Assembly: GCF_023703795.1 (NCBI RefSeq)
Contig: NZ_CP098518.1
Span: 3,162,001-3,226,000 of the forward strand
Source of the DNA: Haloplanus sp. HW8-1
GTDB lineage: Archaea; Halobacteriota; Halobacteria; Halobacteriales; Haloferacaceae
Direction: 5' to 3'
DNA length: 64,000 nucleotides
How positions within the stretch are numbered: position 1 is the stretch's first letter; each line of letters opens with the position of its first letter. Position numbers and translations under genes: made by a program. Below are positions 36,123 through 45,603 of this stretch, one piece after another. The notes beneath the pieces were generated by a model, which searched no databases, was not told the origin of the DNA, and was given only the letters and a program-made list of their open reading frames with translations.

Positions 36123-37724
36123 TCAAACCACCTCCCAACAAATGTGCACTTGGTGCATCGGATCCTTCTTCTCTACCATGCCACTGACTACCATGCCTTC
36201 TGACTTAAATTCACCGGCAATCTCCCTCACCAGTCCTCCGTTCTGTCTCTCCTCTCGACATCGTACGTTCTCGATTTCCAACGGTTCGGGATAACGGATC
36301 TCGAATTCTACTTCACCTGCGTTTCCGGTCACGATATACACCTCCTCCTCCTGTGGGAACAGTTTCTCCCAGTCGTATTCGTACGTATACGTGTATTCTT
36401 CGTTTGCCTCCAGGGTCTTGGGAAACTTGATCTTGAACCGCTTGTTGTTCGGCCGGTCGATCAACTCCTCTACCTGTAGCGTCCGATCACTTGCGTCGTA
36501 TACCCGTAGATCGCTTTCCCAGTCCCACTCCATCGGATTATCGAAGCTACGGACGAAATGCGTCCGGTCGTAATCCTCCTCCAGCAGTTTCATCGTCGTC
36601 TCTCTGGACACGGTAGCGTCGCCCTGCCGGTTCCGAACTTGGATGCTCCACTTGTTGCGTATATCGTGGAAGTTCGATATTTGTCTCTCACGGATGGACT
36701 CGCTTTCCTGACTCAGTCGTTCTAGGTGCTGTTCACGACCACTGATCCTGATACTGTGGTCGACGGCTGTCCGGTGATCACTTTCGACTACGATGTCGGT
36801 GAGATGAAATTTGAACGGCTCTCCGGCGATGATCTCCTCGATATCCTTATACTCGTCGTACAGATGTTCGGCCTTCATCTCCAGCAGATGTCGTTCCCGC
36901 TCCGAGCTGTGATGAGCTTTGATGGTCAGCTGACGGTCAACTCCATCCAATTCGATACCTGTGATAAGTTGACAGACCTTCCAGTGTTTCTGACTCTCTT
37001 CCGGAAGCGACTGGAGGTAACTACTGATCTCCGGTGCTCGCTCCTTGCCGATATCCAGAGCATCGGCAAACTGGAGGAGAGCCGCGAGGTCGCGGAGCGC
37101 GACCTCATGGCGAACCGACGATTCGTCTACGACGACCGATTCTTCCACCCGGGTGGTATCAGCCCGGCGTCGATGGGCGCGGCATAGCTCCGCGATATAC
37201 TTCGACAAATAGTAGTCGTCGAGGCCAAGTCGATCGGCGTTGTTTCGAACGAAGTTCCAAGAGAGGATGTGGTGCCACTTGCGGATGAGGTCGTCATCGT
37301 CGATCGTCCGATCTTCCTCTTCGGTCGTTCCGATCTCGTGGAACCACTCCGTTCTGGTATCCTCCCCGATAGAGATCTGGCTGGTGGATATCTTTTCGTT
37401 GATGCTCATCCCGATGTCGTGAAGCCACGAAGCAGCCGCCAGCAGGAACTTTTCGGTTTCGTTCAATTCGATGTCGTATTCTATCATCAATAATGTTATG
37501 TTTCCGAAGATCCGCTCGGTGTGTCGCGACCCGTGATCGTTGAAATATCGGTTGTGAGCGGGGATCTCTTCGAGTCCCTCCTTGATTTCCTCGACGAGCG
37601 TCCGATACCGGTTCCCGTAGACCGACATGAACGACTCGTGGAAGGTGACGACCCTGTCGGCGATCTGTGTATCCCCGAAAACACCACTGAGCCACCTTCG
37701 AACGTCATCCTCCGTTTGATTCAT
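36123..37724 (-). CDS. HD-domain protein resembling HD-CE conflict-system proteins
   Basis: A protein of 533 residues. The N-terminal 300 residues are an HD-type domain: FNDHGSRHTERIFGNI (His64, His68), then LLAAASWLHDIGMSIN (His102-Asp103) and later RAHRRRA and LLQFADALDI. This resembles the HD-CE type described in biological-conflict systems. The C-terminal 180 residues look like a beta-sandwich (NKRFKIKFPKTLEANEEYTY). G+C is about 50 percent by eye, far below its neighbours, and AT-rich codons are common, so recent transfer is likely. The ATG at 37724 has GGTGA upstream; a GTG at 37733 is the alternative. It stands alone. Confidence 0.75.
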   Translation of the reverse strand: MNQTEDDVRRWLSGVFGDTQIADRVVTFHESFMSVYGNRYRTLVEEIKEGLEEIPAHNRYFNDHGSRHTERIFGNITLLMIEYDIELNETEKFLLAAASWLHDIGMSINEKISTSQISIGEDTRTEWFHEIGTTEEEDRTIDDDDLIRKWHHILSWNFVRNNADRLGLDDYYLSKYIAELCRAHRRRADTTRVEESVVVDESSVRHEVALRDLAALLQFADALDIGKERAPEISSYLQSLPEESQKHWKVCQLITGIELDGVDRQLTIKAHHSSERERHLLEMKAEHLYDEYKDIEEIIAGEPFKFHLTDIVVESDHRTAVDHSIRISGREQHLERLSQESESIRERQISNFHDIRNKWSIQVRNRQGDATVSRETTMKLLEEDYDRTHFVRSFDNPMEWDWESDLRVYDASDRTLQVEELIDRPNNKRFKIKFPKTLEANEEYTYTYEYDWEKLFPQEEEVYIVTGNAGEVEFEIRYPEPLEIENVRCREERQNGGLVREIAGEFKSEGMVVSGMVEKKDPMHQVHICWEVV

Positions 37725-37750
37725 TACCTTCACCTAACACTTGCGCTCAG

Positions 37751-37758
37751 TATAAAAA
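37751..37758 (-). promoter_or_regulatory. TATA box of the HD-domain gene
   Basis: Minus-strand TTTTTATA lies 27-34 bp before the ATG at 37724, and a Shine-Dalgarno-like GGTGA is found 7-11 bp before it. Both are stronger than at most native genes here. Confidence 0.6.
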
Positions 37759-38021
37759 GTCCGGGCGATCGACCCCACCGAGTAACGGTTGAACGTGTTT
37801 TCCGCTCACTGAACGGATCGTACGGAGAGAGTTCGGTGGTGCTCTCCGGACGCTCGACCACGATTTCCTTCGGAAGACGCGGTCGATGGCGGTTGGGGGC
37901 CGACCACTTCTACCGTCACCGTAATCCACGGCGACGTGTCGATCAACGACACGCAGTGACAGTCGATCCTGCCGGGCGCCCACCCGGTGCGGATCCACGA
38001 CCCCCGGAAACGGGGTCGGCG

Positions 38022-38312
38022 TCACTCCGCGTCGGGCTCCGGCGCGTAGATCCGCATCGCGTCGGTGGTGATCGTCACCGGGTGGCCGTAAAGTTCGAGT
38101 GTCGTTCGGATCGGCGCAGTTCGCGACTTCCGAAAGAGGTTCCGAAGCGCGTCGACGTCGACAGTCTCGTGGAACGGGGTGTCCCGTTCCATCACGTCGA
38201 TGCCGACCCGGTCGAAAGCTCTGGCCAGCGCTAGTTCGAGCGCCTCGTCGGATTCGCGGTCGTACGTCGCGAGCGTGCGTCGGTCCGTGAGGGGCTGGGA
38301 CTGGGATGGCAC
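38022..38312 (-). CDS. Stand-alone HalOD1 output-domain protein
   Basis: A protein of 96 residues consisting of little more than a HalOD1 domain: ALELALARAFDRVGIDV, then FHETVDVDALRNLF, then TLELYGHPVTITTDAMRIY. HalOD1 is the haloarchaeal output domain otherwise found behind receiver and PAS domains; its biochemical role is unknown. I place the start at GTG 38312 because TATA-like ATTCATTATGG (minus strand, 38343-38353) lies about 31-41 bp upstream. An ATG at 38381 would sit inside the photolyase promoter. Confidence 0.7.
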   Translation of the reverse strand: MPSQSQPLTDRRTLATYDRESDEALELALARAFDRVGIDVMERDTPFHETVDVDALRNLFRKSRTAPIRTTLELYGHPVTITTDAMRIYAPEPDAE

Positions 38313-38342
38313 TGACCGATCTCTCTCGAATACGTGGCTGGA

Positions 38343-38394
38343 CCATAATGAATCTCCCGATCCGTCGCCGCCCGCCCGCATCGAGCGTTTATAC
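38343..38394. promoter_or_regulatory. Divergent promoters of HalOD1 gene and photolyase
   Basis: On the plus strand GTTTATAC (38387-38394) lies 23-30 bp before the photolyase ATG. On the minus strand ATTCATTATGG (38343-38353) faces the HalOD1 gene. Both genes would be leaderless or nearly so, with about 40 bp between the two boxes. Confidence 0.5.
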
Positions 38395-38416
38395 TCCCCC
38401 GTTCCTACGTTCCCGT

Positions 38417-39820
38417 ATGCGACTCCACTGGCACCGGACGGACCTCCGTCCGTCAGACAACCTTCCCCTGGTGAGGGGTGACGACCCGATCCTGCCGGTG
38501 TACGTCTTCGACCCGAAGGTACTCGCTCACGCCGCCCCGCCGCGAGTGGCCTTCGTCCGCGACAGCCTTGCGACCCTCCGGTCGTGGTACCGTGCCCGCG
38601 AGAGCGATCTGCTGGTCGTCCGCGGCGAGGCGCCGGCCGAACTCGCCCGCCTGGCCGACGAGTACGACGCCGAGACGGTGTCGTGGGCGCGGGCCTACTC
38701 CGGGCTGGGCCGGCGTCGCGACGACCGCGTCGCCGACCGCCTCGCCGAGATGGGCGTCGAGTCCCGAACCGTTCACGACCACCTGCACCACGAACCTGGC
38801 TCGATCACCACCAACGACGGCGATCCCTACCAAGTCTACAGCTACTTCTGGAAGAAGTGGCGCGACCGGGAGAAGGAGTCCTCGGTGGCGGCCCCGGGCG
38901 CGGACCGCCTCGTCGATCCCGGCACTCACACCCCGATCCCGACGCTCGCTGATCTCGGCTTCGACGAACCGGAGGCGACGATCCCGCCCGGCGGGTACGA
39001 GACGGCGCGTCACCGTCTCAACGACTTCTGCTCGGGGCCGATCTACGACTACGAGACGGGACGCGACCGACCGGCCGCGGACGCCACCTCCCGCCTCTCG
39101 CCACACCTGACCCACGGCACCGTCGGCGTCCGGACGGTCCACGACCGGGTCGTGAGCGCCCGAGAGGACGCCCCCGACGAGGCGGCCCGCGAGGCCGTCG
39201 AGACGTTCCGTGGCGAACTCGCGTGGCGGGAGTTCTACCACCACGTCCTCCATTTCAACCCGGCAGTCGTGACGGAGAACTACCGAGACTACGAGAACGA
39301 CATCGAGTGGCGAAGCGACGAGGAGGCCCTCCGGGCTTGGAGGGACGGCGAGACGGGCTATCCCATCGTCGACGCCGGCATGCGCCAGTTGCGCGAGGAG
39401 GCGTACATGCACAACCGGGTGCGGATGATCGTCGCCTCCTTCCTGACGAAGGACCTCCTGATCGACTGGCGCGAGGGGTACGACTGGTTCCGGCGGAAAC
39501 TCGTCGACCACAACCCCGCGAACGACAACGGCGGCTGGCAGTGGGCCGCCTCGACGGGGACGGACGCCCAGCCTTACTTCCGCATCTTCAACCCGATGAC
39601 CCAGGGGGAGCGCCACGACACGGACGCCGAGTACATCCGCGAGTACGTCCCCGAACTTCGAGGGGTCGCTCCCGACCGGATCCACGACTGGCACGAACTC
39701 TCGGACGCGGAGCGCCGCCGGACGGCCCCCGAGTATCCGGCACCGATCGTCGATCACAGCGAGCGACGGGAGGCGGCGCTCGCGATGTTCGAACGGGCCC
39801 GGGGCGAGCGGGCGGACTGA
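38417..39820 (+). CDS. phr: DNA photolyase (class I CPD type)
   Basis: FAD-dependent photolyase of 467 residues that repairs UV-induced cyclobutane dimers with blue light. The N-terminal antenna-binding domain starts [15 protein letters not shown]. The FAD domain has [42 protein letters not shown] and [20 protein letters not shown], which includes the Asn facing flavin N5 and electron-transfer tryptophans. The length is normal. The ATG at 38417 fits a leaderless promoter. It suits a sunlit organism with a light-driven pump. Confidence 0.95.
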   Translation: MRLHWHRTDLRPSDNLPLVRGDDPILPVYVFDPKVLAHAAPPRVAFVRDSLATLRSWYRARESDLLVVRGEAPAELARLADEYDAETVSWARAYSGLGRRRDDRVADRLAEMGVESRTVHDHLHHEPGSITTNDGDPYQVYSYFWKKWRDREKESSVAAPGADRLVDPGTHTPIPTLADLGFDEPEATIPPGGYETARHRLNDFCSGPIYDYETGRDRPAADATSRLSPHLTHGTVGVRTVHDRVVSAREDAPDEAAREAVETFRGELAWREFYHHVLHFNPAVVTENYRDYENDIEWRSDEEALRAWRDGETGYPIVDAGMRQLREEAYMHNRVRMIVASFLTKDLLIDWREGYDWFRRKLVDHNPANDNGGWQWAASTGTDAQPYFRIFNPMTQGERHDTDAEYIREYVPELRGVAPDRIHDWHELSDAERRRTAPEYPAPIVDHSERREAALAMFERARGERAD

Positions 39821-39911
39821 CGCGTCGACGGTCCCGTCGCCGACGGCGCGGCGCCGGCCGCGCGACGGTGGACCGGAAAGGTTCTTGGCGGCGGCGCGCG
39901 CGACCCTCACC

Positions 39912-40925
39912 ATGACCAGCGTCAAGGAGTTCCGCGTCGAGCGCGAACCCACGGCGACGGCGACCGGGCGCGGACGCTTCGCCTTCACCGACGACTACTC
40001 CGTCTTCGACTGGGGGCCGATGCCCGATACGATTCCGGAGAAGGGCCGGAGCCTCTGTACCATGGGGGCGTTCAACTTCGAGTTGCTGGAGGGGGCGGGC
40101 GTCACCACCCACTACCGCGGCGTCGGCCCCGACGCCGTCCCGCTGGCCGAGGTGGACGACGCGCCGCGGGAACTCGCGATCGAACTCGTGCAGGTGCCGG
40201 ACCTGCCCTTCGCGGACGGGGCGTACGACTACGACGCCTACCACGCGGCGGCGGGCGGGAACTACCTGGTGCCGCTGGAGATCGTCTTTCGCAACACCGT
40301 CCCGGTGGGGTCGAGCCTCCGGACGCGTAGCGAGCCGGCCGACTACGGGCTGGACCGCGAGTCGTGGCCGGACGAACCGGTCGACCTGCCGGAGCCGATC
40401 GTCGAGTTCTCGACGAAGTACGAGGAACAGGACCGCTATCTCGACCGTTCCGAGGCCGAACGGATCGCGGGCGCCGCCAACCTCGACGCCCTCGAAGCCC
40501 TGGCCCACGAGGTGAACCGGGTCGTCACCGACCGCGCGAACGAGGCCGGGTTCGTCCACGAGGACGGCAAGATCGAGTGTTGCTACGTCGACGGCACGGT
40601 GGCGGTGGCGGACGTGGTCGGCACCTTCGACGAGAACCGCTTCGCCTACGACGGCCAAGAGGTCTCCAAGGAGGTGGTACGCCAGTACTACAAGCGCAGC
40701 CATCCCGAGTGGGTCGAGGCGGTGAGCGAGGCGAAGGCCGCTGCCGACGAACGGGGCGTCGCCGACTGGCGGCCGCTCTGTGACGTCGATCCGGACCCGC
40801 TCCCGGGGTCGGTGATCTCCGCCGTCGCCGACCTGTACGCCGCGGGCGCCAACGCCTACACCGACGAGTCGTGGTTTGACGCGCCGCCGATCGACGACGC
40901 CGTCGACGCCGTCCACGACCTGTAA
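39912..40925 (+). CDS. purC: Phosphoribosylaminoimidazole-succinocarboxamide synthase
   Basis: SAICAR synthetase of 337 residues, which joins aspartate to CAIR in purine synthesis. Recognisable segments are [17 protein letters not shown] (ATP site), [23 protein letters not shown] and the catalytic acidic segment [11 protein letters not shown]. It is the long haloarchaeal form with an inserted central region. purS and purQ follow after a short antisense microprotein gene. A TATA-like AAAGGTTCTT lies about 27-36 bp upstream of the ATG. Confidence 0.93.
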   Translation: MTSVKEFRVEREPTATATGRGRFAFTDDYSVFDWGPMPDTIPEKGRSLCTMGAFNFELLEGAGVTTHYRGVGPDAVPLAEVDDAPRELAIELVQVPDLPFADGAYDYDAYHAAAGGNYLVPLEIVFRNTVPVGSSLRTRSEPADYGLDRESWPDEPVDLPEPIVEFSTKYEEQDRYLDRSEAERIAGAANLDALEALAHEVNRVVTDRANEAGFVHEDGKIECCYVDGTVAVADVVGTFDENRFAYDGQEVSKEVVRQYYKRSHPEWVEAVSEAKAAADERGVADWRPLCDVDPDPLPGSVISAVADLYAAGANAYTDESWFDAPPIDDAVDAVHDL

Positions 40926-41057
40926 CTACGGGAGGGCGGAGGGCCACGGCAGGTCGCTCAACAGCGTCGTCGCGAACCGGTAGAGCGCCGCCGCGACGAG
41001 CAGCGACAGCAGGAACAAAAGGAGGTGGTGGATCCGGTCGAGGGACTGGACGGACAT
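40926..41057 (-). CDS. 43-residue membrane microprotein antisense between purC and purS
   Basis: An ORF of 43 codons from ATG 41057 to TAG at 40926, just after the purC stop. The product starts MSVQSLDRIHHLLLFLLSLL, followed by a short remainder of the membrane helix (VAAALYRFATTLL) and a proline-containing end. Codon positions look typical of this genome (GC-rich third positions), and one hydrophobic segment is flanked by basic residues. I do not recognise the family, and coding status is inferred from composition only. Confidence 0.5.
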   Translation of the reverse strand: MSVQSLDRIHHLLLFLLSLLVAAALYRFATTLLSDLPWPSALP

Positions 41058-41148
41058 GGGGGCGCTAACAGGCCGAACGACCTATAGGGTTCGGCTGGAC
41101 GCGGGCACTCCAAAACGGCTTTCCCCCGCGGCCGCGCAGGAGCGACCG

Positions 41149-41400
41149 ATGACGGCTTACACCGCGACGGTCACGGTGCGACTCAAGCGGGGCGTCCTCG
41201 ACCCCGAGGCCGAGACGACCCAGCGCGCGCTCGAACGACTCGGGTTCGACCTCGACGACCTCCGATCGGCCGACCGATTCGAGATCGACCTCGACGCGGC
41301 GTCGGCAGAGGAAGCCGCCGACCGCGCCGACGAGATGGCCGAGCGCCTACTCGCGAACCCGACCATCCACGACTACGAGGTCGCGGTCGAGGACCGATGA
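41149..41400 (+). CDS. purS: Phosphoribosylformylglycinamidine synthase subunit PurS
   Basis: Small subunit of 83 residues of the three-part FGAM synthase (PurS, PurQ, PurL). The sequence YTATVTVRLKRGVLDPEAE, a central FEIDLD strand and a C-terminal NPTIHDYEV segment are characteristic. It overlaps purQ by 4 bp (ATGA), so translation is coupled. purL is not in the window. The ATG at 41149 gives the usual PurS length. Confidence 0.93.
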   Translation: MTAYTATVTVRLKRGVLDPEAETTQRALERLGFDLDDLRSADRFEIDLDAASAEEAADRADEMAERLLANPTIHDYEVAVEDR

Positions 41401-42089
41401 CGGTCGCGGTGATCCAGTTCGGCGGGAGCAACTGCGACCGCGACTCGGTGCGTGCGCTCTCTCACCTCGGGATCGACGCCGAGCGCGTCTGGTACGAGGA
41501 CGGCCTGCCCGCGGAGGCGACGGGCGTCATGCTCCCCGGCGGATTCTCCTACGGCGACTACCTCCGGGCGGGCGCCATGGCCGCGCGGACGCCGATCGTC
41601 GAGTCGATCCGCGAGGCCGCACGCGAGGGGCTCCCCGTCCTCGGCGTCTGCAACGGCGCCCAGATCGGGTGTGAGTCCGGACTCACTCCCGGTGCGTTCA
41701 CCGTCAACCGGAGCGCACGTTTCCAGTGTGAGCGCGTCCACGTCCGCGTCGAGAACGCCGACACGCCCTGGACGCGAGCGTACGACGAAGGGGCGGTGCT
41801 GGAACTCCCTATCGCCCACGGCGAGGGCCGGTTCGAGGCGGCCGACGACACCTACGAGCGACTGGTCGACGAGGACCGGATCCTGCTGCGGTACTGCGAC
41901 GCCGACGGCGACGTGACCGACGACGCGAACCCCAACGGCTCGCGGGGGTCGGTCGCGGGCATCCTCGGTGACCGGGAGACGGTGGCAGTGATGATGCCCC
42001 ACCCCGAACGCGCGACGCTCCCCGACCTCGGCGGAACGGACGGCGCGGGTGTGCTCCGTGGGTTCGAGGCCACGCCGGCGACCGTTTAG
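41397..42089 (+). CDS. purQ: Phosphoribosylformylglycinamidine synthase glutaminase subunit PurQ
   Basis: Class I glutamine amidotransferase of 230 residues that supplies ammonia to PurL. The nucleophile is Cys85 in LGVCNGAQIG; the His/Glu pair is in MMPHPERA near the C-terminus. The N-terminal VIQFGGSNCDRD is typical of PurQ. The stop overlaps that of the convergent lipoprotein gene. Confidence 0.96.
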   Translation: MTVAVIQFGGSNCDRDSVRALSHLGIDAERVWYEDGLPAEATGVMLPGGFSYGDYLRAGAMAARTPIVESIREAAREGLPVLGVCNGAQIGCESGLTPGAFTVNRSARFQCERVHVRVENADTPWTRAYDEGAVLELPIAHGEGRFEAADDTYERLVDEDRILLRYCDADGDVTDDANPNGSRGSVAGILGDRETVAVMMPHPERATLPDLGGTDGAGVLRGFEATPATV

Positions 42090-44323
42090 AGCGTTTCGGC
42101 GGCGGCCGCCTGGTTCGTCCGGCGCCGGGCCTCCCGCAACTGCCGGTCGGTCGCGGCCGCCCGTTCGGCCGGCAGCGTGTCGCGGAGTCCCTCGAACCGC
42201 TCGATCGCGCGTTCGAGGTTCGACGCGAGCGCCGAAAGCGCCCGGTCAGACCCGCTCCGGTCACCCGACTCGGCCCGCTCGGCCGCGCGACCCGCGGCGC
42301 CGCTGACCGCCTCCAGCGCCCGGAGCAGACCGCCGAGGGTCCGAGTCGACCCCGAGGCACCGGGTTCGTCGTCGTCGTCGCCACCCTCGTCCTCGTCGCC
42401 GCCGTCGTCGCCCACCGCGGCGAGGCGGTCCGTCGTCTCGCCGACCAGCGTCTCGACGAACGACGCCAGCGACGCTGTCCCCGTCCGTGGGCGGTCGATC
42501 CGGATCGGCTCGGTCCCCGAGGGATTGACCCGGAAGGCACCGACGGCGCCGTCGACGTCGCGGACCTCCGCCGTGTACGCCCCACCCCGATGGACGTAGA
42601 CGGTGTCTGGGCCGCCGACCGCCGCCTCGTACAGTCGGCCGCCGAAGTCGTCGTCGACGGCGAACGTCGACAGGTCGACGTCGACGCCCTCGGCGTCGAC
42701 CTCGACCTTTATCGCCTCGCCGGCGGGGACGAGGGGAATCTCGCCACCGACGCCCGCGAGGGTGACGGCAGTGAGTCCGTCGGACGGGGTGGCGGTAGTC
42801 GTGTCGGCGCCAGTAGCGGTGGCCGTGTCGGTGTCGGTGGTCGGCGTCCCCCCACTCGCACCCTCGTCTCCGACCGTCACCGGTTCGGTGTGGGGGGCGA
42901 CGCCGGCTCCGTTGACGGTCAACTGATGGTCGCCGGCCTCGACGCCTCGGAGCATCGCCACGCCGCGGAACGTCGGCGCGGCGACGGGATCACTCCGGAG
43001 GAGCGTGATCGTCTCGACGGATGGCTCGGTCGTCTCGACGCCCTCGTCTTCCGGCGCGTCGGGCGACTGGATCGTCTCGGATATCGTCGCGACGAGGTCG
43101 TTGAGCGGGCCGGGCGGCGCGACGGCGTCGTAGCGATCGGACAGCGCCGCCCGGTGGGCGGGTTCGGTGATATCCGCGGCCGGGTCGTCGTATCGCTCCT
43201 GGTTCCAGGGCGTCCCCGCAGTCGTGATGTGGCTCGCGACGGCGTCCTCGGCGACCCCCGGAATCGCGAACTCGAAACTCAACTGCGGGCCGGTGAACTC
43301 GTCGATGTCCTCGAGTTCGTGCGTCGGGACGAGGTCGTAGGTCACGTCGGCGCCGTCGTCCGTCTCGCGGTCGGCGGGGGCGAAGACGACCCCCGTCTCC
43401 CGGGCCGAGAGGTCGGTCGGCGGCGAGGAGAGGGCGTCGAACGACCGGACCGTCAGCGAGTCGGGGACGAGTGCGTCCCGGTCGACCGACGGCAGGTCGG
43501 GGTGTTCGTAGATCGGTGCCCCGTCGAGTTCGGGGACGACGTACGGCAGGCGGAGCCCCTCGTCGCGGGGGAGTCCGTAGGCGGCCGGGAGTTCGGCCAA
43601 CTGTTCGACGGCGTCGAGTGCGCGGTTCGTGATGTCGGCCGGGAGGTCGTCGAGGGGCAGACGCTGGAAGCTGTTCCGACGGTCGTTCAGCGACAGTGCG
43701 CTAGAGTGCGAGCCCAGTTCAGAGAGGATCCGAGGCACGCGGTCGGGGTCCGGATCGAGGTGTTCGTTGTTCGGTACCCGACCCGAGTGCGAACTCGCGA
43801 CGAACAGCTGTGGGTCGCCGGTGTCGGTATCGACGAAGACGTGCAACACCTCCCAGTCGTGCCAGTGGAAGTTGGTGGTGAACTGGTCGAACGCGGAGTA
43901 GTACCAGAACTGGACGACCGCGAGGGGCGAGTCGCCGTACTCGACGACGTGGTAGAACACCGCCGGCTCCGGCGGATCGCCGGCCTCGTCGTACCGCCGG
44001 GTGTAGCCGTCGAAAGCGTCGAAGCCGTCGACGACCGTCCGGCCGTCTCGCTCGCTCGTGTACGGCCGGGGATCGGTCGGGAGCCACTGCTCGGCGTCGT
44101 CGAACGCGAACGTCGGCGCGAACCGCTCGGCCAGTTGGCGTGCCATCTCGGGGTCGGCCGTCGTCGTCGGGGTCGGGTCCGCGCCGTCGCCGTCGCCGTC
44201 GCCGGGAGTCTCCCCACTGTCGTTCGACGCCGGACAGCCGGCCAGCGACGCGGTGCCGGCGCCCGCGAGGGCGGCGAGGAGCGACCGGCGACGGAGGCCG
44301 GGCGAGGGGTCAGCGTCGATCAT
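42086..44323 (-). CDS. Large Tat-exported lipoprotein of unknown function
   Basis: A protein of 745 residues. The N-terminus has a Tat motif (RRRSLLAALAGAG) and lipobox SLAGC, followed by an acidic, Thr-rich linker. The first half has an aromatic-rich block, FWYYSAFDQFTTNFHWHDWE, similar in style to the Vps62/NPP1-type HxHDWE motif, and SSHSGRVPNNEH. The middle is beta-rich, then a Thr-rich linker with beta modules. The last 120 residues are a helical coil preceded by an Asp/Glu run. I do not know the family; a surface-bound hydrolase or binding protein is possible. No adjacent gene explains it. Confidence 0.7.
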   Translation of the reverse strand: MIDADPSPGLRRRSLLAALAGAGTASLAGCPASNDSGETPGDGDGDGADPTPTTTADPEMARQLAERFAPTFAFDDAEQWLPTDPRPYTSERDGRTVVDGFDAFDGYTRRYDEAGDPPEPAVFYHVVEYGDSPLAVVQFWYYSAFDQFTTNFHWHDWEVLHVFVDTDTGDPQLFVASSHSGRVPNNEHLDPDPDRVPRILSELGSHSSALSLNDRRNSFQRLPLDDLPADITNRALDAVEQLAELPAAYGLPRDEGLRLPYVVPELDGAPIYEHPDLPSVDRDALVPDSLTVRSFDALSSPPTDLSARETGVVFAPADRETDDGADVTYDLVPTHELEDIDEFTGPQLSFEFAIPGVAEDAVASHITTAGTPWNQERYDDPAADITEPAHRAALSDRYDAVAPPGPLNDLVATISETIQSPDAPEDEGVETTEPSVETITLLRSDPVAAPTFRGVAMLRGVEAGDHQLTVNGAGVAPHTEPVTVGDEGASGGTPTTDTDTATATGADTTTATPSDGLTAVTLAGVGGEIPLVPAGEAIKVEVDAEGVDVDLSTFAVDDDFGGRLYEAAVGGPDTVYVHRGGAYTAEVRDVDGAVGAFRVNPSGTEPIRIDRPRTGTASLASFVETLVGETTDRLAAVGDDGGDEDEGGDDDDEPGASGSTRTLGGLLRALEAVSGAAGRAAERAESGDRSGSDRALSALASNLERAIERFEGLRDTLPAERAAATDRQLREARRRTNQAAAAETL

Positions 44324-44465
44324 TCGACTCACCCGGCCGGATCGGACGGGGTGTCGGGAGCGTCGGTCGGACGGGGGGAGCGCCCCGGGGGGTGACCGGG
44401 GATGGGACTGCTCGGGACATGGATCCACCTGCGGCCGGCGAGCGAAAGGTGTTGTGGCGGGGTCG

Positions 44466-45536
44466 TCAGCGCGCGAGCGGCATCGCGAAACTCGTCTCCT
44501 CGTCGAGGATCGCCTCCCACGTCGCCTCACAGTCACAGGATACCTGCTCGAACACCGTAGGGTCCTGCCGGAGGTCGAAGTCCTTGATCGCCCGCTGGAC
44601 CCGGTCGTCACACTCGCCGCAGTTGTGCGGGCCGCGGTCGCTCCCCGCGCCGACGGGATCGGAGACGACGATGGCGTCGGCGTCGGCGGTCCGTTCGAGG
44701 ACGTCCGCGACCGACCAGAGCCACGGCGGTCGGTAGCCGCCCTCGAAGTGCAGGTCGTCGACCATGGTGTACCGCTGGACGTTACAGGGGTTCATCGAGA
44801 CGGTGTGACAGTACTCCGCACACCGGCGCACCGACTCGACCATGTCCTCGACGGCCTCGCGCTCGGAGAGGAAGGGCGGTTTCATGAGGAGGTACGCCTT
44901 CACGCCCGCGCCGGCGGCGGCGGCCTCCTCGGTCGCGGCGACGAAGTCCGCGAAGTCGAAGTACTTGTTCACGCAGTCGTGGCGGACGCGGTCGGTGGCG
45001 GTCTCCAGCCCAACCGCCACGTCGGTGTCGAGGCCGCAGTCGGTGAAATCGGCGAGTTTCTCGCGGTCGACGAAGTCGGGGAGCGATTCGACGACGATCC
45101 GTTCGCGGTCGGCGAACGTCTCGGCGATGGCCTTCCGGGTCTCCGCGCCGACCTCGCGTTCGTCGAGGAAGGAGCCGGAGGTGTAGATTTTGATCAGGCC
45201 GGACGTCTCGTCGGCGTTCTCGCGTTCGTGGTCGAGACAGGCGTCGATCTGGTCCATCAGCGCGTCGTGGGGGACCGACCCGCCCTCGACGGATTCGGCG
45301 ACGTAGCCACACATGGTGCACCCGCCGGCGCGCGCCCACCGACACCCGCCGGTGTTGAGGATGATCGTCAGCGACTGGTAGACGCCGCCGGGCGTGTTGT
45401 CCTCGTCGATCCACACGCGGGTCGGCTCGTGGGGGTCGTACGTCTCGTCCTTGCGGGAGCGGATCTCCCGCATCACCTGGTTGTGGGCGTCCATCCCCTT
45501 CCCCCGTTCGTAGACCTCGGGGCTCGGCTGGCTCAT
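44466..45536 (-). CDS. raSEA: Archaeosine-biosynthesis radical SAM protein RaSEA
   Basis: A radical SAM enzyme of 356 residues (COG1244 type). The cluster motif is GGCRWARAGGCTMCGY, a Cx7Cx2C arrangement characteristic of this group. GLIKIYTSGSFLDE and VGLETATDRVRHDCVNKYF follow, and two Cys clusters lie near the end (HNCGECDD and SCDCEA). RaSEA acts with ArcS to form archaeosine at position 15 of tRNA. ArcS is not in this window. The ATG at 45536 gives MSQPSPEVYERGKG, the likely start. Confidence 0.85.
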   Translation of the reverse strand: MSQPSPEVYERGKGMDAHNQVMREIRSRKDETYDPHEPTRVWIDEDNTPGGVYQSLTIILNTGGCRWARAGGCTMCGYVAESVEGGSVPHDALMDQIDACLDHERENADETSGLIKIYTSGSFLDEREVGAETRKAIAETFADRERIVVESLPDFVDREKLADFTDCGLDTDVAVGLETATDRVRHDCVNKYFDFADFVAATEEAAAAGAGVKAYLLMKPPFLSEREAVEDMVESVRRCAEYCHTVSMNPCNVQRYTMVDDLHFEGGYRPPWLWSVADVLERTADADAIVVSDPVGAGSDRGPHNCGECDDRVQRAIKDFDLRQDPTVFEQVSCDCEATWEAILDEETSFAMPLAR

Positions 45537-45603
45537 TGCCGTCGGGTAGCCGGCCGACGCGTAAAGCGGCTTCGGGGTGTGGACGCCGGTCGTCGGTCGG
45601 CGA

